Shown in pieces: positions 59,061-64,000 of a DNA stretch of 64,000 nt. The position numbers were made by a program, and so were the translations under genes. The notes under the pieces were generated by a model, which worked only from the letters and a program-made list of their open reading frames with translations, was not told the DNA's origin and did no database searches. How positions within the stretch are numbered: position 1 is the stretch's first letter; the number at the start of each line of letters is the position of its first letter. The stretch is from Pseudomonas fluorescens (GTDB taxonomy: Bacteria; Pseudomonadota; Gammaproteobacteria; Pseudomonadales; Pseudomonadaceae), in the NCBI RefSeq assembly GCF_019212185.1, contig NZ_CP078138.1, positions 186,001-250,000 on the forward strand, written 5' to 3'.

Positions 59061-59122
59061 TCGCGAGCAGGCTCGCTCCTACAGGTGATCGACACAACCC
59101 CCTGTAGCGAGCCTGCTCGCGA
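59061..59122. repeat. REP pair (REPIN) between znuA and thrB
   Basis: Two inverted REP units: TCGCGAGCAGGCTCGCTCCT at 59061-59080 with ACA after it, and its inverse CTGTAGCGAGCCTGCTCGCG at 59102-59121. The unit is the common fluorescent-pseudomonad REP with the GCGAGCAGGCTCGC palindromic core. Confidence 0.9.
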
Positions 59123-59127
59123 TGCTT

Positions 59128-60078
59128 TTAGAGGGCAAACGGCAACGGCGTACTGACCTGCTGACGCTGAACTAAACGCTGTTCAAATTCCATCGGGTCG
59201 TGAATCAGCACATCCTGACCGGCAAAAGATTCGGCGGCGATCAGGCGCGACAGCCAGAAGCGCACGCAGGCAACGCGCAGCATGGTCGGCCACAGCTCGG
59301 CCTCGGCCGCAGTGAAGGGTCGCAGCGCGGCATAAGCCCCCAACAAAGCCCGCGCTCGTGGACCATCAATCTGGCCGTCGTCGTCCGAGCACCAGTCATT
59401 CAGGGCGATGGCTACGTCATACAGCATCGGACCCGAGCAGGCGTTATAGAAGTCGATCAGTCCGGTCAGGTGCGTGCCTTCGAACATCGCATTGTCGCGG
59501 AACAGGTCGGCATGGATGTTGGCGCGAGGCAACGCGAGGATTTTGCTCTTCTGCTCGCTGATTTCGTCCAGTGCCCGTTGCAGCAGTTGCCGCGACTCAT
59601 TGCCCAGGTGCGAAAGCAATTGCGTGCCTTCTTGCTGCATCCAGTCCAGGCCGCGGTCGGTCTTGCGTTTGATCATCTTGTCCTGGGTGGCCAGGTGCAG
59701 ATGCGCAAGCAACTCGCCGACTTGGGCGCAATGCTGTGCATTGGCAACCTTGATGTGCTTGCCCGCCAGCCGCGGCTGTAGCAACGCAGGTTTGCCGGCC
59801 AGCGTGCGCAGGGCGACGCCGTCAGTGGTGCGCAGAGCGTAGGGAACGGGCAGATTGGCATCGTGCAGGACATCGAGCAGTTCGATGAAAAACGGCATCT
59901 CCTGCACCGGCCCGCGCTCGACCAGGGTCAGGACAAACTCGCCCTGCTCCAGGCTGATGAAGAAATTGGTGTTTTCACTACCAGCGGCAATCCCCTGGAA
60001 ATCGAGCAGGCGGCCGAGCCCGTACGGGGCGAGAAAGGTTTCCAGCTCGGGCCGAGCCAGGGGGGTGAACACAGACAT
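59128..60078 (-). CDS. thrB: Homoserine kinase
   Basis: 316 residues of the aminoglycoside phosphotransferase-like ThrB family used by pseudomonads, which phosphorylates homoserine for threonine synthesis. Blocks are GIAAGSENTNFFISLEQGE and LPRANIHADLFRDNAMF (catalytic HxDLxxDN), followed by GLIDFYNACSGPM. It follows the DUF2782 gene in the same direction, as in P. aeruginosa. Confidence 0.93.
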   Translation of the reverse strand: MSVFTPLARPELETFLAPYGLGRLLDFQGIAAGSENTNFFISLEQGEFVLTLVERGPVQEMPFFIELLDVLHDANLPVPYALRTTDGVALRTLAGKPALLQPRLAGKHIKVANAQHCAQVGELLAHLHLATQDKMIKRKTDRGLDWMQQEGTQLLSHLGNESRQLLQRALDEISEQKSKILALPRANIHADLFRDNAMFEGTHLTGLIDFYNACSGPMLYDVAIALNDWCSDDDGQIDGPRARALLGAYAALRPFTAAEAELWPTMLRVACVRFWLSRLIAAESFAGQDVLIHDPMEFEQRLVQRQQVSTPLPFAL

Positions 60079-60138
60079 GGTTAAAAACTGCTCAGTTCGG
60101 GCGCGGCGATCAAGCCAGCGCCGATTAAAATTAAGAAA

Positions 60139-60429
60139 CTACTTCCACTCAAAGATCTTCCACGCCGGGATCAGCATATCCGGCTGATCCGAGCGTATGA
60201 AGCTTGCATCCGTGCCGTCCGAGCGCACCAGGAAGTACGGCTTGCCGCCCTTCGGAGTGACCTTGATCGCGTACAGGAAACCGTTTTGGCGGTACTCCTG
60301 AATGGTCTTGTCGCCTTCGGTGCGGATGGTCACTTCCGGATCCGGAGTCGGAGCATCGTCCGCCGCCATGGCGGCCAATGGAATACAACCAAACAAACCA
60401 GCCAGCAACAGGCGATTGAGTGTGCGCAT
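60139..60429 (-). CDS. DUF2782 periplasmic protein
   Basis: 96 residues with a signal peptide (about 1-22, CIPLAAMAADD). The body has VTIRTEGDKTIQEYRQNG and YAIKVTPKGGKPYFLV, the DUF2782 core, ending WKIFEWK. Conserved between polA and thrB in pseudomonads; function unknown. It diverges from polA. Confidence 0.85.
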   Translation of the reverse strand: MRTLNRLLLAGLFGCIPLAAMAADDAPTPDPEVTIRTEGDKTIQEYRQNGFLYAIKVTPKGGKPYFLVRSDGTDASFIRSDQPDMLIPAWKIFEWK

Positions 60430-60503
60430 GATAACCTTGTCCCTTTGTCGTCAACGGTCCCGCTATTCTAGCGCCGGACCCGCCGAAAAGGTTGATCCTG
60501 CTC

Positions 60504-63305
60504 ATGAGCCAAGCGCCCCTCGTCCTGGTGGACGGTTCTTCGTACCTGTACCGCGCCTTTCACGCGCTGCCACCTCTGACCACGTCCAAAGGCCTGCCTA
60601 CCGGCGCGGTGAAGGGCGTGTTGAACATGCTCAAGAGTCTGCGCAAGCAGTACCCGGATAGCCCGTTCGCCGTCGTATTCGATGCCAAGGGTGGGACCTT
60701 TCGCGATGACATGTACGCCGAATACAAGGCCAACCGTCCCAGCATGCCGGACGACATGCGCGTACAAATCGAACCCCTGCACGCCAGCGTCATCGCCATG
60801 GGCTTCCCGCTGCTGTGCGTCGAAGGCGTCGAAGCCGATGACGTGATCGGCACGCTGGCCCGCAGCAGCGCAGCCGCTCAGCGTCCGGTGGTGATCTCCA
60901 CCGGCGACAAGGACATGGCGCAGTTGGTCGACGGGCACATTACCTTGGTCAACACCATGACCGGTAGCGCCATGGATGTGGCTGGCGTGAAGGAGAAATT
61001 CGGCGTCGCTCCCGAGCAGATCATCGACTATCTGGCCTTGATGGGCGATTCCTCCGACAACATCCCCGGCGTTCCGGGTATCGGGCCGAAGACTGCATCG
61101 GGCTTGCTGGTGGGGGTTAACGGCGGCCTGGTCGAGCTGTATGAACAGCTCGATATCGTCCCGACCCTGCCGATTCGTGGGGCGAAAACCCTGCCTGCCA
61201 AGCTCGAGGAACACCGGGAGATGGCGTTCCTTTCCTATCAGTTGGCGACCATCAAGGTCGATGTGCCGCTGGACGTCGGCCTGGACGACCTGCACCTGCG
61301 CGAGCCAGACCGGGAAAAGCTCGCCGAACTCTACGCCCTGCTCGAGTTCAAGAGCTGGCTCGACGAACTGCAGCGCGACGCCAAACGGGTCGAACTCAAG
61401 GCTGCTGCCGAGCCGGCGCCGGTGGCGGATCTGCTGAGTGCGGTGGAGCCCGAAGAGGCGGCACCTGCGCAGGCACAATACGAGACGATCCTCGATCAAG
61501 CGCGTTTCGACGTCTGGCTGGAAAAATTGCGTAACGCCCCGCTGTTCGCCTTCGACACCGAAACCACCGGGATCGATGCCCAGCAGGCGCAATTGGTCGG
61601 CCTGTCGTTTGCGGTCAAGGCCAACGAAGCGGCCTACATTCCGCTGACCCATTCCTACATTGGTGTGCCTGAGCAACTGGACCGCGATACAGTCCTGCGC
61701 GCTCTCAAGCCGCTGCTGGAAGACCCGCAGAAGCTCAAGGTCGGCCAGCATGCCAAGTTCGACATCAACATCCTGGCCAACTGTGCCATCGGTGGCGATC
61801 AGACTTGCGGCATCACGGTACGCGGCGTGGCATTCGACACCATGCTCGAATCCTACGTACTCAATTCCACCGCGACCCGGCACGATATGGACAGCCTGGC
61901 GCAGAAGTACCTGGACCACACCACTGTGAGTTTCCAGGACATCGCCGGCAAGGGCGCCAAGCAGCTGACATTCGACCAGATCGCCCTGGAGCAGGCTGGT
62001 CCGTATGCCGCCGAGGATGCCGATGTGACCCTGCGCCTGCATCAGGCCTTGCACGAAAAACTCACGGCGATTCCTAGCCTGGCCAGCGTGCTCAGCGATA
62101 TTGAAATGCCTCTGGTGCCGGTGCTGGCGCGAATCGAACGCCAGGGCGCACTGGTGGATGACAAACTGCTGGGTGAGCAAAGCGTCGAACTGGGCGAGAA
62201 GATGATTGCCCTGGAGCGTGAGGCCTTTGAAATCGCTGGCGAACCTTTCAATCTCGGCTCGCCCAAGCAGTTGGGGGTGATTCTTTACGAGAAACTCGGC
62301 TACCCGGTGCTGAAGAAAACCGCCAAGGGGCAGCCCTCCACGGCTGAAGAAGTGTTGGCCAAGCTGGCGGAAGAAGACTACCAGCTGCCGAAAGTGCTGA
62401 TGCAGTACCGCTCCATGAGCAAACTCAAAAGCACTTACACCGACCGTCTGCCGGAGCAGATCAACCCGCGTACCGGGCGGATTCATACCTCCTATCACCA
62501 GGCGGTGGCCTCCACCGGGCGCCTGTCGTCCAGCGATCCGAACCTGCAGAACATTCCGGTGCGTACCGCCGAGGGGCGGCGCATTCGCCAGGCATTCGTC
62601 GCGCCAGCGGGCTACAAACTGCTGGCTGCGGACTATTCGCAGATCGAGCTGCGGATCATGGCGCACCTGTCCCGTGACGAAGGGCTGCTCAATGCCTTCC
62701 GCAATAATCTCGACGTGCACACCGCCACTGCCGCCGAAGTCTTCCGGGTCGAGCTCGAGCAGGTCAGCATCGAGCAGCGGCGCAGCGCCAAGGCCATCAA
62801 CTTCGGCCTGATCTACGGCATGGGCGCGCAGAAGCTGGGCAAGGACATCGGCGTCGACACCAAGCAGGCCAAGGCCTACATCGACACCTACTTCGCCCGC
62901 TATCCGGGTGTGCGTGAGTATATGGATCGCACCCGTGCTCAGGCCGCGGACCAGGGCTATGTGGAAACGATTTTCGGACGTCGCCTCTATCTGCCGGAAA
63001 TCAACTCGAACAAGCCGCAGGAACGCGCGGCGGCTGAGCGCACCGCGATCAATGCGCCGATGCAGGGCACGGCAGCCGATATCATCAAAAAGGCCATGGT
63101 GGCTGTGGATAACTGGCTGACCAGTTCCGGCCTGGATGCCAAAGTCATTTTGCAGGTACACGATGAATTGGTGCTGGAAGTGCGCGAGGACCTGGTCGAT
63201 CAGGTTCGCGAGGAAATTCGTGGGCACATGAGCGGTGCGGCGAACCTGGATGTGCCGCTTTTGGTTGAAGTGGGTGTAGGAAACAACTGGGATGAGGCCC
63301 ATTAA
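60504..63305 (+). CDS. polA: DNA polymerase I
   Basis: 933 residues with three domains: 5'-nuclease (about 1-290, [17 protein letters not shown]), 3'-5' exonuclease (about 330-520, [11 protein letters not shown] and later YAAEDADVT), and polymerase (about 530-933). Polymerase motifs [33 protein letters not shown] and [11 protein letters not shown] are intact. ATG 60504 ([13 protein letters not shown]) is the family start. A perfect DnaA 9-mer (63114-63122) lies in the 3' part. Confidence 0.97.
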   Translation: MSQAPLVLVDGSSYLYRAFHALPPLTTSKGLPTGAVKGVLNMLKSLRKQYPDSPFAVVFDAKGGTFRDDMYAEYKANRPSMPDDMRVQIEPLHASVIAMGFPLLCVEGVEADDVIGTLARSSAAAQRPVVISTGDKDMAQLVDGHITLVNTMTGSAMDVAGVKEKFGVAPEQIIDYLALMGDSSDNIPGVPGIGPKTASGLLVGVNGGLVELYEQLDIVPTLPIRGAKTLPAKLEEHREMAFLSYQLATIKVDVPLDVGLDDLHLREPDREKLAELYALLEFKSWLDELQRDAKRVELKAAAEPAPVADLLSAVEPEEAAPAQAQYETILDQARFDVWLEKLRNAPLFAFDTETTGIDAQQAQLVGLSFAVKANEAAYIPLTHSYIGVPEQLDRDTVLRALKPLLEDPQKLKVGQHAKFDINILANCAIGGDQTCGITVRGVAFDTMLESYVLNSTATRHDMDSLAQKYLDHTTVSFQDIAGKGAKQLTFDQIALEQAGPYAAEDADVTLRLHQALHEKLTAIPSLASVLSDIEMPLVPVLARIERQGALVDDKLLGEQSVELGEKMIALEREAFEIAGEPFNLGSPKQLGVILYEKLGYPVLKKTAKGQPSTAEEVLAKLAEEDYQLPKVLMQYRSMSKLKSTYTDRLPEQINPRTGRIHTSYHQAVASTGRLSSSDPNLQNIPVRTAEGRRIRQAFVAPAGYKLLAADYSQIELRIMAHLSRDEGLLNAFRNNLDVHTATAAEVFRVELEQVSIEQRRSAKAINFGLIYGMGAQKLGKDIGVDTKQAKAYIDTYFARYPGVREYMDRTRAQAADQGYVETIFGRRLYLPEINSNKPQERAAAERTAINAPMQGTAADIIKKAMVAVDNWLTSSGLDAKVILQVHDELVLEVREDLVDQVREEIRGHMSGAANLDVPLLVEVGVGNNWDEAH

Positions 63306-63424
63306 GGGCGTTTTTCAGGGAGTTTTTGCGTGAGTTGCCGCGGCATAGTGTCGCGGTAATGGGCTCGAAAAGGCTTAGTTCGAAAAATTCTTGGGGTTAT
63401 TCCCAATCGATTTTGCCCGCCTGC

Positions 63425-63453
63425 GGAACTAAACCAGTGAATTGCCACTCAGA
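63425..63453 (+). promoter_or_regulatory. AlgU (sigma-22/sigma-E) type promoter for the sRNA
   Basis: GGAACT at 63425-63430, with TCAGA at 63449-63453 after an 18-base spacer (17 if the -35 is read as GAACTA). This fits the AlgU pattern GAACTT-N16/17-TCtgA. ErsA of P. aeruginosa is AlgU-dependent. Confidence 0.6.
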
Positions 63454-63459
63454 GTTACT

Positions 63460-63591
63460 GAATGGGTGGTGAAGCCCTTCGATGCTCCTATGTTGTGTTA
63501 AGTGTTGGCAGATATCTGGACCCCGCCCTAGCGGTCCGGAGTACTTAAACCCCGAACTCTCCCTCCCCATATGAGTTTCGGGGTTTTTTTT
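63460..63591 (+). ncRNA. ersA: ErsA (Spot42-like) small RNA downstream of polA
   Basis: Between polA and engB, the position of Spot42 in E. coli and ErsA in Pseudomonas. The unit from the predicted start (about 63460) to the T run at 63591 is about 132 nt, the known ErsA length. It ends in a strong terminator: AAACCCCGAACTC (63547-63559) pairs with GAGTTTCGGGGTTT (63573-63586), then eight T. A GC-rich hairpin GGACCCCGCCC lies before it. ErsA is an Hfq-dependent regulator of envelope and virulence genes in P. aeruginosa; the same role here is inference. Confidence 0.75.
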
Positions 63592-63615
63592 GCCTGGAAT
63601 TCGACCCTGTTCTCA

Positions 63616-63710
63616 AGGAGCGAGCCTGCTCGCGAAAAACCTGAGGGCGCGTCGCACCTTCAGGATGTCCGCGTTATCGTTTGGCGTTTTTCGCGAGCAG
63701 GCTCGCTCCT
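63616..63710. repeat. REP pair (REPIN) with a perfect 25-bp inverted repeat
   Basis: Bases 63616-63640 are the exact reverse complement of 63686-63710, including the core GCGAGCAGGCTCGC and the adjoining GTTTTTCGC. The 45-base loop is unique sequence. It shares its core with the REP pair at 59061-59122. Confidence 0.92.
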
Positions 63711-63723
63711 ACAGTTGTAGGTG

Positions 63724-64000
63724 TTATTCCGCGCCTTTGTCAGCCAGTTCCATCCAGTCCGCCAATACAGTGTAGGCCTCTTCCAGGCCCAGGCGTTTTG
63801 GTGCTGAAAACAGTTGGATGGTCACGGTTTCGCCCCAGCCTTTGCGGATCTCGGCCTGGACTTTAAGCAGGGTGTTTTTGGCCGCGCCATAGGTCAGCTT
63901 ATCGGCCTTGGTCAGCAGTACATGCATCGGCATGCCGCTGGCTACGGCCCAATCGAGCATCAGCAGGTCGAAGTCGGTCATTGGATGACGGATGTCCATC
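63724..64000 (-). CDS. engB: Ribosome-biogenesis GTPase EngB/YsxC (C-terminal part)
   Basis: The last 91 or more residues of the GTPase, with [17 protein letters not shown], the G4 motif [10 protein letters not shown] and the G5-like [14 protein letters not shown]. It helps assemble the 50S subunit. The N-terminal part with the P-loop lies beyond base 64000. It is convergent with polA and the sRNA. Confidence 0.93.
   Translation of the reverse strand, partial: MDIRHPMTDFDLLMLDWAVASGMPMHVLLTKADKLTYGAAKNTLLKVQAEIRKGWGETVTIQLFSAPKRLGLEEAYTVLADWMELADKGAE

Noticed and set aside
60468..63302. Very long open frame antisense to polA
   Set aside because: It mirrors the codon bias of polA in a high-GC genome, has no ribosome site, and its translation is low-complexity His/Gln/Arg-rich sequence.
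59061..63710. CRISPR array made of the GCGAGCAGGCTCGC repeats
   Set aside because: The copies occur as isolated inverted pairs with no regular spacers and no cas genes; they are REP elements.

Overview
The window is bacterial chromosome of a Pseudomonas of the fluorescens/putida type. Gene content and order match the region next to oriC in pseudomonads: glyS-glyQ, tag, htrB, trkA-rsmB-fmt-def, dprA, tsaC, qor, hemF, aroE, the choline-O-sulfate cluster, trpBA/trpI, prlC, the aa3 cytochrome oxidase cluster, metNIQ, katE, znu/zur, thrB, polA and engB. Coding is dense, GC is high, many neighbours overlap by 1-13 bases, and Pseudomonas-type REP palindromes are present. Both ends cut a gene (glyS at the left, engB at the right). 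I recognised no rRNA, tRNA, CRISPR array or insertion sequence.

Layout. 1-7922: housekeeping genes for glycyl-tRNA synthetase, DNA repair, lipid A acylation, K+ uptake and formyl-methionine processing. 8188-14119: dprA, split by a 4.83-kb AT-rich integrative element (about 8865-13701). The element carries a large serine recombinase, a relaxase-like protein with an atypical HUH motif, a hairpin-rich candidate oriT, a 67-residue protein, two unrecognised proteins, and a roughly 490-nt intergenic unit that looks like a highly structured non-coding RNA with its own promoter and terminator. 14187-17709: tsaC, qor, hemF, aroE. 17706-23240: sulfate permease, choline-binding protein, choline sulfatase, LysR regulator and a small dioxygenase. 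23299-26336: trpBA with divergent trpI. 26333-32740: small stress and envelope proteins, a flavin monooxygenase, OsmC-like protein, lipoproteins, a phosphatase and a gamma-carbonic anhydrase. 32830-38126: prlC-yheV, a periplasmic tyrosine phosphatase, two orphan genes with dockerin-like segments, and a radical SAM gene behind a perfect LexA box. 38358-40699: beta-carbonic anhydrase plus SulP transporter. 41780-50269: the aa3 oxidase structural and assembly genes. 50338-64000: metNIQ, katE, the znu/zur zinc system, thrB, polA, an ErsA/Spot42-type sRNA, a REP pair and engB.

How the genes work together. The choline-sulfate genes form one pathway: BetC splits choline-O-sulfate, ChoX captures choline, the SulP permease could move sulfate, and the LysR protein controls them. 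The cox genes build one complex: CoxA/B/C are subunits, CtaG and Sco deliver copper, CtaA and CyoE make heme A, and Surf1 helps assembly. ZnuABC and Zur form a zinc uptake and sensing unit. The most unusual part is the element in dprA. It should abolish intact DprA, and so natural transformation by the usual route, and it contains the best candidate here for something undescribed: the structured RNA at about 12211-12703 next to two orphan proteins.
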